NCBI GenBank assembly: GCA_945883845.1
Contig: CAMCYI010000023.1
Location: forward strand, 1 to 51,149
DNA length: 51,149 bases
Source of the DNA: Bacteriovorax stolpii
GTDB lineage: Bacteria; Bdellovibrionota; Bacteriovoracia; Bacteriovoracales; Bacteriovoracaceae
Direction: 5' to 3'
Shown here one piece after another: positions 32,839 through 41,789 of this stretch (positions are counted from its first letter, which is position 1; each line of letters begins with the position of its first letter). Under the pieces are notes generated by a model. The model did no database searches, was not told where the DNA came from, and worked only from the letters and a program-made list of their open reading frames with translations. Made by a program: the position numbers and the translations under genes.

Positions 32839-33831
32839 ATGGCTTCAAGGACCGTTCTTCTTCTTTCCGGCGGTGGTGGATCTGAGCACGAGGTTTCTCT
32901 TGTTTCGGTTCAATACATCAAGAAATGTCTGGAAGATCTTCCAGGCATAAATCTCATCATGGTGGAAGTCGCTAAAGACGGAAGCTGGTTACAGGATACC
33001 GGCAAAAAAGTATTACTCGATGCCGGCGCAACTCTGAGAACATTCGGTGACCTCAATGGAAACGGAATCAAAATTGATTACGCTGTCCCTTGCTTCCATG
33101 GTTATCCGGGTGAAACGGGTGACATCCAGGCACTCTTCGAAATGATGAAGCTTCCTTACCTCGGGTGTAATTCTGAAACGAGTAAGATGTGCTTCAATAA
33201 AGTGACGACGAAACTCTGGGCAGAAGCGCTGGGTGTTCCGAGTACTCCATTTGTTTTTCTTTCCTCATTAAATGAAGCTTCTTTGCAAACCGCCATCAAT
33301 TTTCAGAATAAGCATGGTGATGTGGTGATCAAGGCTTCAAGCCAGGGATCATCAGTCGGGTGTTATCTGGTTGAAAAAGGCACAGACCCGCTTCAAACAA
33401 TTGAGAAAGCTTTCAATCTCTCCCCGTACGTATTGATTGAAAAAAGAATGAAGCCGCGTGAGATCGAAGTTTCAGTTTACGAGTTCGATGGAAAACTCCA
33501 GGTTTCATATCCCGGCGAAATTATTTGTCCTTCAAATTTCTATTCTTACGAAGAAAAGTATTCAACGAAGAGTGAGACTAAAACAGAAACCAAAGCTCAA
33601 AACCTTACAAGACAGCAGTTAAGTGAGATTTCCGACTACGCTACTAGGCTTTATCATGGCCTCAAACTCCGCCATCTTTCACGGATTGATTTCTTCCTGG
33701 ACGACGGTGTGATCTATCTCAATGAGATTAATACTTTTCCCGGCCTTACCCCTATCTCCATGTTCCCTAAGATGATGGAGGCCAACGGCCACTCATTTAA
33801 GCACTTTCTAGGGCAGCAGATAGGCAAATAA
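32839..33831 (+). CDS. ddl: D-alanine--D-alanine ligase
   Basis: An ATP-grasp enzyme that makes D-Ala-D-Ala for peptidoglycan. Visible: LLSGGGGSEHEVSLVS, the HGYPGETGDIQALFEMMKLPYLG motif, VIKASSQGSSVGCYLV (ATP-grasp loop), the serine-loop region PSNFYSYEEKY, and YLNEINTFPGLTPISMFPKMMEANG (metal and substrate binding). The 330-residue length is typical. It starts 2 bases after thrS, so it is cotranscribed and likely coupled. Confidence 0.96.
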   Translation: MASRTVLLLSGGGGSEHEVSLVSVQYIKKCLEDLPGINLIMVEVAKDGSWLQDTGKKVLLDAGATLRTFGDLNGNGIKIDYAVPCFHGYPGETGDIQALFEMMKLPYLGCNSETSKMCFNKVTTKLWAEALGVPSTPFVFLSSLNEASLQTAINFQNKHGDVVIKASSQGSSVGCYLVEKGTDPLQTIEKAFNLSPYVLIEKRMKPREIEVSVYEFDGKLQVSYPGEIICPSNFYSYEEKYSTKSETKTETKAQNLTRQQLSEISDYATRLYHGLKLRHLSRIDFFLDDGVIYLNEINTFPGLTPISMFPKMMEANGHSFKHFLGQQIGK

Positions 33832-33874
33832 TGATGGTCTCTTTGGGGGCCTGTCTTTAGGGTAAACTGTCCCG

Positions 33875-34897
33875 GTGGGTGCTTTAAAAGAAATTCCTTC
33901 ATACATTGAACATCATCGCCTTGCGCTGAAGCTTAAACCTATTCTGGTGGGTGAGCTGTATCTGGCCCGAAAACTCAAATTTCCGGTTTTCATTTTCAGA
34001 AATGGAATTTTTTATCCCGTCATCAGCGAAGGTACTTTTCCCACTAAAGATATCATCACAACATTGATCCGGAATTCTTACCGGGAAGTTTATCTTTATC
34101 CTGAAGACATTTCTGAGATCAAAGCAAATCTCGAAAATGCGCTCATTAAAATTACCCGTTCTCTTTCTGTGGGTGATCCTCTCGAGAACGGAACGAAAGA
34201 CCTTAAACTCCTTTCACTCAATCTGGCGGGGGTTTATCAGAATCCTCACAATGATGATTTGCTGATGCTCCAGTTTCAGAGCAGCCAGAATCTCAGTAAA
34301 TTCTTAATCGAGAATAAAAAATTTCTTCCGTATTACTACCACTCACTCACGAAAGAAAATTTCCACTTTACACTCTCTCAGCCAATGCTCTCTTCCCTCA
34401 TGCTTCTTTCGTTTCTTAATACGATTCATGCCTTCCATGAAAAAGAACTCGAAAACCTTTTCATGGCGAGCTATCTCAAAGACATTGGGATGTCGCTAAT
34501 ACCTGACGAAAAGTATGACCAAAAAGTACTTAACGAACGTGATAAACAATTATTTAGTAATCATGCTGATTATTCATTCGATCTTCTTGAAGGCCGGATA
34601 CCGTTATCAAAAAATTACCTGACTATTATCAAACACCATCATTTTCTCAATGATAAGCTCTTGCTCCTTTTAGGTAAGGAACAGAAGAAACTCCAGGATA
34701 AAGACACTGTACTGGGCATTGAGAGCACTCTGGTGGCAGTATTTGATATCGTCGTTGCTATGACTTCACCACGCCCCTATCGTAAATCTCAGTCACTTTA
34801 TCAGGCCCTCGAGATCATCAAGAGGATGATGGCTGATGATTACCCTCAGGAATTTAGAGCTCTTGTTGTCTTCCTCAAGCAGTTTTTCAAAATCTAA
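33875..34897 (+). CDS. Degenerate HD-GYP-like domain protein
   Basis: The 340-residue protein has an N-terminal region of ~150 residues with a PilZ-like or regulatory look (VYLYPEDISEIKANL) and a C-terminal helical region laid out like an HD-GYP phosphodiesterase: ASYLKDIGMSLIP in place of the usual HDIGK..IP, then NHADYSFDLLEGR, IIKHHHFLND and VFDIVVAMTSPRPYRKS. The HD dyad is changed to KD and no GYP follows the HH, so c-di-GMP hydrolysis is unlikely; binding or a scaffolding role is possible. The GTG start has only a weak site; it lies 43 bases after ddl. Confidence 0.75.
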   Translation: MGALKEIPSYIEHHRLALKLKPILVGELYLARKLKFPVFIFRNGIFYPVISEGTFPTKDIITTLIRNSYREVYLYPEDISEIKANLENALIKITRSLSVGDPLENGTKDLKLLSLNLAGVYQNPHNDDLLMLQFQSSQNLSKFLIENKKFLPYYYHSLTKENFHFTLSQPMLSSLMLLSFLNTIHAFHEKELENLFMASYLKDIGMSLIPDEKYDQKVLNERDKQLFSNHADYSFDLLEGRIPLSKNYLTIIKHHHFLNDKLLLLLGKEQKKLQDKDTVLGIESTLVAVFDIVVAMTSPRPYRKSQSLYQALEIIKRMMADDYPQEFRALVVFLKQFFKI

Positions 34898-34974
34898 CCT
34901 TTCCAAAGCGTCTAAATTTTCTCAAAATCTTTCTATAAGAGATTTTCATTACCAGAAATTCCAAGGAGGGAATA

Positions 34975-35193
34975 ATGGCGCAGGAACAGAGCCCACTGAC
35001 CGGTATCATCGAAGAAGATAAAGTCGTCATCGACTTTGGTGAATTCGAAGGCAAATCAGTCCTTGAAATTGCCGACACGAAACCCGATTTCTACCAGTTC
35101 CTGCTTGAGCAGAAAGAAACAGGAAATTTTTCCATTCGTCGTACGAAGGATAAAATTTTCAGGCTCTACATTCATCAGACATACTTGAACTAA
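34975..35193 (+). CDS. Small DUF3820-like protein
   Basis: The 72-residue protein contains DFGEFEGKSVLEIADTKPDFYQFLL, matching the short module (fGkykGksl.eia...p.Yl.wl) of DUF3820 and of some exonuclease C-termini. A basic stretch (IRRTKDKIFRLYIHQ) follows. Its function is not known to me. GGAGGG lies 5 bases before the ATG and a strong terminator follows the stop. Confidence 0.75.
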   Translation: MAQEQSPLTGIIEEDKVVIDFGEFEGKSVLEIADTKPDFYQFLLEQKETGNFSIRRTKDKIFRLYIHQTYLN

Positions 35194-35195
35194 TT

Positions 35196-35227
35196 AAGGG
35201 GAGCATTAGCTCCCCTTCTTATTTTTT
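35196..35227 (+). terminator. Intrinsic terminator abutting the next start codon
   Basis: AAGGGGAGC/GCTCCCCTT, a perfect 9-bp stem with an ATTA loop, is followed by CTTATTTTTT. The next gene's ATG begins on the base after the T run. Confidence 0.88.
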
Positions 35228-35686
35228 ATGAAAGTATTTTTTCTTATTTTATCTTTATTCATCAGTTCTGCTTTTGCAGACTTCGAATCAGATCTCGCAG
35301 AGGTCGCGACATTCAAGACAGACGAATTTGAAAACCCCAAGAATTATACATCACTCTCGAACACCTCCGGACTTCTCACAGAAGAGTTTGTCTCAAAGGT
35401 CATGAATGATGAGAAGCTCCTGAGATACTTCTTCGTCTGCTATCTCCATTACCATTTTGAAAAGAGATATAAGACTGACAAGATTTTTACTCAGACCATT
35501 AATAAAAAATTCGATAAAAAAGAACTGACCGAAGAACAGGAGAAAAGTTTTCGCAGGTCCCTTGCGAGCCTGGTCTTCACGGACAAAATTGAAAATTTGA
35601 AAATTTCGTTGCCGGAAAATGACCGCGATTCAGATGATTATTTCCTGAGAACAATTTCTCGACTTGAAGGCGTTCGCCTCAGATAG
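35228..35686 (+). CDS. Small secreted protein of unknown function
   Basis: The 152-residue protein has a short signal peptide (MKVFFLILSLFISSAFA) and a charged, mainly helical mature part with one cysteine (FFVCYL). I recognise no family. The ATG immediately follows a terminator U-tract, so there is no normal ribosome site in the right place; the only purine-rich stretch (GGGGAG) is about 25 bases upstream inside the stem. How it is expressed is unclear. Its 3' end overlaps the convergent Nudix-MBL gene by 8 bases. Confidence 0.7.
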   Translation: MKVFFLILSLFISSAFADFESDLAEVATFKTDEFENPKNYTSLSNTSGLLTEEFVSKVMNDEKLLRYFFVCYLHYHFEKRYKTDKIFTQTINKKFDKKELTEEQEKSFRRSLASLVFTDKIENLKISLPENDRDSDDYFLRTISRLEGVRLR

Positions 35687-37028
35687 CTTTCTCAGTTTTT
35701 AATTTAATAAGATGTTTTGTAATGTTCTCCATGGCGTAGGGCCAGAGAGCAGTGGAAACGTCCGCGTAGATGATTTCAAGCATCTGCTGAGGGGTCATAC
35801 CCTTAACATGATACTCGCGGATTTGATTTTCTCTCATCTTACGGTGCTCAAGAGTTTTCTCGAGGATTGCGACTCCACCGAGTCCGATTCCGTGCGAGGG
35901 GAATAAAACCTTGGGATTGAGCCTGATGACTTTCTCGAGAGTTTTAAAGTACTTTGCCATGTCGCCTTCCTCGCCGCCGATCACAACAGTTCCTATCCCC
36001 TGAAAAAGATCTCCGGCCAGAAACCAGCTCATATCAGCTGGTGCTACAGCAAGCTGTCCTTCATCGTGACCTGGAATTTCAAAAACCTTTACATCCCGGC
36101 CCAGCCATTGTGTGACTATATCGCCCTCTCTTAGGAACTGAGTCTTGATGCCATTAAAATAATCCGGATATTTTTGAAGTATTCGATCAAATGTATAGGA
36201 ACTTAAGAGCACAGGAACGTTCAGATCAAGTGCTAAGCGATTGGATCTCTCATAATGGTCAGGATGATGATGTGTCAGAAGAATCTTATCTACGCCGAAC
36301 GTGGAGATTGTGCGGACAAATTTTTCGTATTCAAGATCGTCCTGCGGTGATGGGTCAATGAGAATTCGGGGTTCTCCTCCATCACCAATCAGAAATGCAT
36401 TCGTTCGGGTTGCAGGTGGAAGTGTATGAGACAATGGCATGATCTGACGGACAAATTTTAAAGATTCAATGTAAGGAACAAATTTTTCAGAGTCATATTG
36501 AAAATTGAGATCCGGAATAGTCTGAACACCAGGATCAGAACCAAGCTTCTCAATGACTTTAATCACCGGAGGGACGGCGAGAATAAAACCTTTATCGTAC
36601 TGTTTAAGGAGTTCAGCGCTGCTCATCCACTTGGCAATTCTGGCCTCGTTTTCATCAACAACAAATGGCAACTTCTCTTCCAGATCTATGCGAAAGAAAT
36701 AAGTCGCAAAACGGTAAGGATTAAAATCCGGCGTAACGGCGAGCCCGAGATATGCGACAGAATGTACCTTTCCTTCGTTCAGGACATCCCGCAGATCAAC
36801 TCCCAGTTCTTCCTTCGCTTCTCTGATGAGAGCTCCCATCAGTCTTGGGTCGAGTCCTTGAGTCTTCGGATGAACTGGTGCAAATTGATCGTCTTCTGCT
36901 TCCACTTTTCCACCAGGAAACGCCCAGTATCCCGGAAATGCCTTGAGGAAAAACTGCCGCTGAATGGCGAAGATCTCATCCTTGCAAGTTAGAACGATGG
37001 AAACAGCATCGATGATTTTATCTTTCAT
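35679..37028 (-). CDS. Nudix hydrolase-metallo-beta-lactamase fusion
   Basis: The 449-residue protein has an N-terminal Nudix domain: FPGGKVEAEDDQ, then a ~20-residue insert, then REAKEELGVDL. Insertion within the Nudix box is the layout of NUDT19-type CoA diphosphatases. A C-terminal metallo-beta-lactamase domain (residues ~205-430) follows with THHHPDHYE, PGHDEGQ, LAGDLFQG and PSHGIGLGG, i.e. a complete metal site, LACTB2-like. Its ATG overlaps the stop of the ketoacid oxidoreductase gene by 4 bases, so it is translated with that enzyme. Hydrolysis of CoA species or a thioester produced by the oxidoreductase is a plausible inference. Confidence 0.85.
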   Translation of the reverse strand: MKDKIIDAVSIVLTCKDEIFAIQRQFFLKAFPGYWAFPGGKVEAEDDQFAPVHPKTQGLDPRLMGALIREAKEELGVDLRDVLNEGKVHSVAYLGLAVTPDFNPYRFATYFFRIDLEEKLPFVVDENEARIAKWMSSAELLKQYDKGFILAVPPVIKVIEKLGSDPGVQTIPDLNFQYDSEKFVPYIESLKFVRQIMPLSHTLPPATRTNAFLIGDGGEPRILIDPSPQDDLEYEKFVRTISTFGVDKILLTHHHPDHYERSNRLALDLNVPVLLSSYTFDRILQKYPDYFNGIKTQFLREGDIVTQWLGRDVKVFEIPGHDEGQLAVAPADMSWFLAGDLFQGIGTVVIGGEEGDMAKYFKTLEKVIRLNPKVLFPSHGIGLGGVAILEKTLEHRKMRENQIREYHVKGMTPQQMLEIIYADVSTALWPYAMENITKHLIKLKTEKAI

Positions 37029-40000
37029 AGATATTTTTCCGCGGCAGCATAACGAACTTCACGGTAGCCTTTAATGGCCTCGAGTTCTTTCAATCTCTGG
37101 TGAGATGCACCGCTGAGCATTTCCGAACGAATTTTTTTCGCGATGGATTTTTCTTTGTGATGCCACTCAGGCATAAGCTTTCTCAGGATTCTCATATGTC
37201 TCATGATTTTTAACATCCACGGTCGCGGAGAAAAATCGAATTCAATTTTTTTCTTCATAACATCAAATGCAGGTCTGTTAATGTGCACAACTTCATACGA
37301 AGTTCCAATCTGAGCGTAGAGAGTTTTATCTTTACTCGTTTTAAGCGGCGAGACCATCAGGTGAGAGACATAGACCTCATCTTTGATCCAGTAGGTTCTG
37401 GCCAGAATCCTGAGTGCGAGGGCCTGATCAGCTTCGGCAAAATTCTTATTAATAAGGAGGGCATCTTCATAAAATGCTGGTAGCGACTGCCCATGGTCAT
37501 ACACGAGAATGTCATGAAGATATTGTCCAAGGAAAGATTCAGGAATGCCCGGAAACTTGAGCACGAACATTTTCAAATAACTCGTCCAGATGTTGACGAG
37601 TTTCTCGCGAGATTGCCATGGATATCTCGCCTGTCTCAGACTTGATTCAAGGAGGATGAGATCAAAACCATTCGCTGAACTTTCCATAATCTCTACGGCT
37701 TTGAATTTATCCACATACCAGTCTCGACCCAGCATGAAGGCAATCCAGTTATTTTCAAACTCGGCTTTAGGGACAGAATTCTGAATCGCCTTATTCAGAT
37801 CATCGAGACCGAACGGAAGCTTACCGGCCTGAAATGCAATTCCAAGAATCATGGCCGATGCGTAAACAGGACGCTGAAACCTGTCAAAACACATCTGCTT
37901 CAGTGGCGCCATGATAAGTCTGTCGCCAAGTTTAGATTTTAATTCTTTCTGAAGCATATCTGCAGTCACAACTGGTTTCTCAATGCCACGATCAAGCAGA
38001 ATCGACAAAGGAACCTGGTAGTCACTATCAATGATCAACGTCCCTTTCAGTGAAAGATATTCAAGAGCACGCGAACCTTCGAGAAGATCCGGAGAAAGAA
38101 TGAGGTCAGCAGATCCCAAAGGAACAAGAGGCCCGTGAGATTTATTCTTATTGAAAATACTCAGGTGACTGATTACTGACCCGTTTCTTTGGGCAAGACC
38201 TTTTTGATCTACGAATTTAAAGTCGAGATCATTACGACCACCCATCTCGGATGCAGCTTCTGCGACAACACGTGAAATCGTGGTCACCCCAGAACCACCC
38301 ACTCCAATCACAATCGTCCTGAAGTCGTGGCCACTGGCAATTTCTGCAAGATCGCGTTCAACTTTAGGAACTGGAAATACTGTACGGACCTCTTTCGAAG
38401 AAGTTCCGGATTTGTATTTCGTCGGATGGTAATTATGAACTTTAACCAATTCAAAACTTGGACAAGCTTTGAGCTTGGTACAGTAAGAATCGGAGACACA
38501 AATTTGTGGGTCAATGATGACTTTAGTCCCGTAAGCATCGAAGGATTGAGATAATCCCGGACAACCGGTCATCTCCACACAGACGCGGCAGTCTTCGCAA
38601 GCGAGTGTATTTATCTGATAGAAATGACGTTCCTTCTCGGTCCCACCAGCTGCAAACAATTTTCGCTCATCACGTTTTTTTCTGCCGTGGAAAGTCAGAG
38701 CGCATTCTTTATTGGAAACAATGACCTTAACTCCGGGCTTTTGGACTTGCTCAAGAAGTAAATTTTTATAGAAGTATCTGTCAGAAGGATTAATTTCGAT
38801 GGCCTCTGCAACCTGTAAAGAGCGAGCGACATCAAGCATGTTTTGGCGAGGACGAACGTCACCTTCTACAGAAAGCCCTGAACGAGGAGTCACCTGATGA
38901 CCTGTCATAGCCGTGTTGTCGTTGTCCAGAAGGATGTAAGTAATGTTATGTCCCATCTGTACAGAATTTGAAATCGCAGTCATTCCAGAATGGAAGAAAG
39001 TAGAATCTCCCATCAGAACGACTGACGGATTTGTCGTAAAAATATCTGTTCCAGCTCCGAGAGCTCCGCCCTGACCCATGGCCGAGAGATCGTGCATCTC
39101 CTTGAATGGCTCAAGGAAAGAAAGAGAGTAACAGCCGACATCGCCATGAGAGATGAGATTAACATTTTTATCTGCAAGGCTTTGCCTTACATCTTTCATG
39201 ATGCTCAGGGTTTCGCGATGAGGGCAGCCGGGACAAAAAGTTGGAAGTCTTCTAGGAACAACGGTTTCCAATTTTAAGGAAACAGTCACATTTTTAAAAC
39301 AAGTGTCGTTAGACTTAGTCCAATCGAGGATATCAAGAACATGATTGAGTTTTTGGTAAATGATTTCGTAAGACAGTCCACCAAAGGCCGGGAATCCTTC
39401 CACAAACTGATCAGCTGCCGCGAATTCTTTTCCAAACACATTGAGTTTGAGACCGTGTTTCTGAATGAGTGACTTAAGTTCACCTTCAATGAAACCACGT
39501 TTCTCTTCAGCGATGATCAGCGTATCGAGATTCTTAAGATAAGGAATGAGCTGGCTTTCGTTGAAGGGATAATAGCTTGCAGCTTTATACAGCGAAAGCT
39601 TATCGAGGAGATCTGAATCTTCCATGACCTGCTTGAGAGTTTCAAAGCATCCTCCCCCACTGAGAACACCTATGCGCGAAGAAGTGTGCCCAAAGATTTG
39701 ATCAAGATGAAGTTTCGCGAGTTCATCTAAGATTCTTGGAAAACGATTGAGGATCATATCTTTGTCAGCGATTAATGAATTCGGTGGCACCATGACATGT
39801 TGAGTGAGATTGAAATTTTTCGGGTCAAGTGTGACTGGCCGGTGCTCAAGCTTTTTAATTTCAGAAACATCAACTCGTCCACCACCTTCTGCCATAAATG
39901 TCGTAAGTAGAAACCCAACATATACGGATGAATTCTGTGAAAGAGTAAGTGCCAGTTTTAGCCAGTCTTTCAACTCCTGAGGAGTTGATGGCTCGAGAAA

Positions 40001-40420
40001 TGGCATGTGAAGATGTTTGAAGAGATATCTTGAATCTGCAGGAGTAGATGTAGAAATTGACCAGGGATCATCACCAACAGCGACTACAACACCCGGACTT
40101 TTTCCGTCAACAGTCATACCCGGATTAGCAAAGTTACCAACTGACAAAGCGTCTGATGCAACATGAAGTCCCATGGACTTCATAGCGACAAGTACGTTTT
40201 GTCCCGCCATCTTAGCACCTGAGGCCATCGCAGCTGCATTCGCTTCAGAATTTGCAATAACAACACGTACACCTTTTTCGTGCAGGTCATCTTTCTGATC
40301 AAAAAGAATGTTAAAAAAATCCGCAAGAGGTGAACCAGGATAACCGGTATAGAGATGGAACCCCGCCTCCAGCGCGCCTTGAATCAGTAATTCATTGCCA
40401 TTGAGAATCTTATAGCTCAT
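37025..40420 (-). CDS. Indolepyruvate (arylpyruvate) ferredoxin oxidoreductase, fused IorA-IorB type
   Basis: The 1131-residue enzyme oxidatively decarboxylates a 2-oxoacid to an acyl-CoA with ferredoxin as acceptor. Order of domains: pyruvate oxidoreductase-type alpha domain (GYPGSPLADFF, residues ~1-400), TPP-binding domain (GDVGCYSL, GQGGALGAG, VVLMGDSTFFHSGM, LDNDNTAMTGHQ), a cluster segment (CEDCRVCVEMTGCP and CVSDSYCTKLKACP), and a gamma domain (VIGVGGSGVTTISRV, QKGLAQRNGSV). This matches fused indolepyruvate oxidoreductases, whose products include phenylacetyl-CoA-type esters. The start lacks a ribosome site; a TATAAC lies 9 bases upstream. It is coupled to the Nudix-MBL fusion. Confidence 0.9.
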   Translation of the reverse strand: MSYKILNGNELLIQGALEAGFHLYTGYPGSPLADFFNILFDQKDDLHEKGVRVVIANSEANAAAMASGAKMAGQNVLVAMKSMGLHVASDALSVGNFANPGMTVDGKSPGVVVAVGDDPWSISTSTPADSRYLFKHLHMPFLEPSTPQELKDWLKLALTLSQNSSVYVGFLLTTFMAEGGGRVDVSEIKKLEHRPVTLDPKNFNLTQHVMVPPNSLIADKDMILNRFPRILDELAKLHLDQIFGHTSSRIGVLSGGGCFETLKQVMEDSDLLDKLSLYKAASYYPFNESQLIPYLKNLDTLIIAEEKRGFIEGELKSLIQKHGLKLNVFGKEFAAADQFVEGFPAFGGLSYEIIYQKLNHVLDILDWTKSNDTCFKNVTVSLKLETVVPRRLPTFCPGCPHRETLSIMKDVRQSLADKNVNLISHGDVGCYSLSFLEPFKEMHDLSAMGQGGALGAGTDIFTTNPSVVLMGDSTFFHSGMTAISNSVQMGHNITYILLDNDNTAMTGHQVTPRSGLSVEGDVRPRQNMLDVARSLQVAEAIEINPSDRYFYKNLLLEQVQKPGVKVIVSNKECALTFHGRKKRDERKLFAAGGTEKERHFYQINTLACEDCRVCVEMTGCPGLSQSFDAYGTKVIIDPQICVSDSYCTKLKACPSFELVKVHNYHPTKYKSGTSSKEVRTVFPVPKVERDLAEIASGHDFRTIVIGVGGSGVTTISRVVAEAASEMGGRNDLDFKFVDQKGLAQRNGSVISHLSIFNKNKSHGPLVPLGSADLILSPDLLEGSRALEYLSLKGTLIIDSDYQVPLSILLDRGIEKPVVTADMLQKELKSKLGDRLIMAPLKQMCFDRFQRPVYASAMILGIAFQAGKLPFGLDDLNKAIQNSVPKAEFENNWIAFMLGRDWYVDKFKAVEIMESSANGFDLILLESSLRQARYPWQSREKLVNIWTSYLKMFVLKFPGIPESFLGQYLHDILVYDHGQSLPAFYEDALLINKNFAEADQALALRILARTYWIKDEVYVSHLMVSPLKTSKDKTLYAQIGTSYEVVHINRPAFDVMKKKIEFDFSPRPWMLKIMRHMRILRKLMPEWHHKEKSIAKKIRSEMLSGASHQRLKELEAIKGYREVRYAAAEKYL

Positions 40421-40499
40421 TGTTTTACTGTTATACCGCGGCCTCTTCAGAATGGCCTCATTTTAATTAAATGCAAAAAGCAAAATCAAGGACTTAAAA

Positions 40500-41009
40500 A
40501 TGGAAGATATCCATATCAACATCTCTCAATCCGTAGCGATTCTAGTCGACGGAAACAATATCGAACGATCTCTTGAAGGCGTGTATAAAAGCTCAAGCAT
40601 CATGATCAATTTCGATGTTCTTATACCCAAGCTTCTGGGGAAACGTGGTCTTAACCGACTCATCTACTTCCGCGAAGGAAAGAATATTTCATCGAAGCTC
40701 GCCGAAAGACTTCACTCTAAATTTTACGGATCCGTCATTCCTTGTCACAAGTCTGCTGATATTCCCTTGAGTATTAAAGCATCACAGCTTGCGGGAAAAG
40801 TTGATGCAATCATTATCCTTTCCGGCGATTCAGATTATGTGGAACTCGTTCGCCATTTGAAATCCGAAGGTGTGAGAGTTGAGATATGCGCTGTGGAATC
40901 GACGACGGCAGAAGTGCTGAGAGAAGAAGCAGACTATTTTCATGCCATCGTTAAGGAAGATAGTTTCTCCCTTAACCAAGGCACGATGAAAAAGAAATCT
41001 AAACGTTAA
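40500..41009 (+). CDS. NYN-domain (LabA/DUF88-like) protein
   Basis: A PIN-like NYN domain, found in putative RNases. Acidic metal-site residues are visible in VAILVDGNNIERSL, HKSADIPLSIKA and KVDAIIILSGDSDYVELV, followed by GVRVEICAVE and the C-terminal EVLREEADYF. The 169-residue length fits a single domain. AAGGA lies 7 bases before the ATG. It diverges from the ketoacid oxidoreductase gene and overlaps the convergent peroxiredoxin gene by 4 bases. RNA cleavage is inferred from the fold. Confidence 0.88.
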   Translation: MEDIHINISQSVAILVDGNNIERSLEGVYKSSSIMINFDVLIPKLLGKRGLNRLIYFREGKNISSKLAERLHSKFYGSVIPCHKSADIPLSIKASQLAGKVDAIIILSGDSDYVELVRHLKSEGVRVEICAVESTTAEVLREEADYFHAIVKEDSFSLNQGTMKKKSKR

Positions 41010-41722
41010 TTTGTAGAAGCCTTCACTGCCTGAAGCACAGTTGAAGGCTCTGCTCTCACTCGATAATCTGCATCGACGTAGGCGAAAGTGATTTTCCCTC
41101 CTTTGTCGACGACAAAAGTTGCAGGGATCGCAAGCTCGTGATCACTGTTACCTTGATAAACGGAAAGATCCACTCCATTTTTCTTTAACTGATCAACAAC
41201 ATTCTGATCCATTTTGTAAACCAGTCCAAATTTTCGTGCGATTTTGTGATGGTCATCACTCACTACATCGTAGCTGAGTGAGTTCTTTGTTGCTGTATCT
41301 CTGATCTGAGTAGCGTTGTCAGGAGCGAGAGCAAGAATCTGTGCTCCTGCCTTTTTGAAATCGCCGTTCATTTTCTGGTAGTGTTTGAGTTCTGCCATAC
41401 AATAGGGACACCAGCCACCACGGTAAAATTTCAGAACAACAGGACCTTTTCCATAAATACTACTCAGAGGAACTTCTTTCCCTCCAAGCATGACATTCAC
41501 CTCGGGAACTTTATCGCCAACTTTCAGAGATTGTTTCGAAAGACCTGAAGCTTTCAATTCCTTGATATTCTTCTCGTAAAGTTCAACGACTTCCTTGGGC
41601 ATTTTTTCTGTAAATGTTTTATTTTCCTGAGAGAGAGTTTCACCCAGTGATATTGAATTACTTTCAGCATAACCGCGCGCGAATCCGAAGAGGAGAATGA
41701 AACCGAGGAGAAATTTGACCAT
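41006..41722 (-). CDS. Secreted AhpC/TSA-family peroxiredoxin
   Basis: The 238-residue exported protein has a signal peptide ending near GYAES and a redoxin domain: VGDKVPEVNVMLGGKEVPLSS, FYRGGWCPYCMAELKHY (peroxidatic Cys in a CPYC motif), LALAPDN and a late PATFVVDKGGKITFAY. It is of the peroxiredoxin-like (PRXL/AhpC-TSA) type with CxxC. Location is periplasmic by the signal. The role is probably defence against peroxide or thiol redox control. Confidence 0.87.
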   Translation of the reverse strand: MVKFLLGFILLFGFARGYAESNSISLGETLSQENKTFTEKMPKEVVELYEKNIKELKASGLSKQSLKVGDKVPEVNVMLGGKEVPLSSIYGKGPVVLKFYRGGWCPYCMAELKHYQKMNGDFKKAGAQILALAPDNATQIRDTATKNSLSYDVVSDDHHKIARKFGLVYKMDQNVVDQLKKNGVDLSVYQGNSDHELAIPATFVVDKGGKITFAYVDADYRVRAEPSTVLQAVKASTN

Positions 41723-41789
41723 TGAGGCCTCCTAATTTTTGACATTATTGAACTTTAGAACAAAGATATGAGGAATCGAGGAGCTATAT

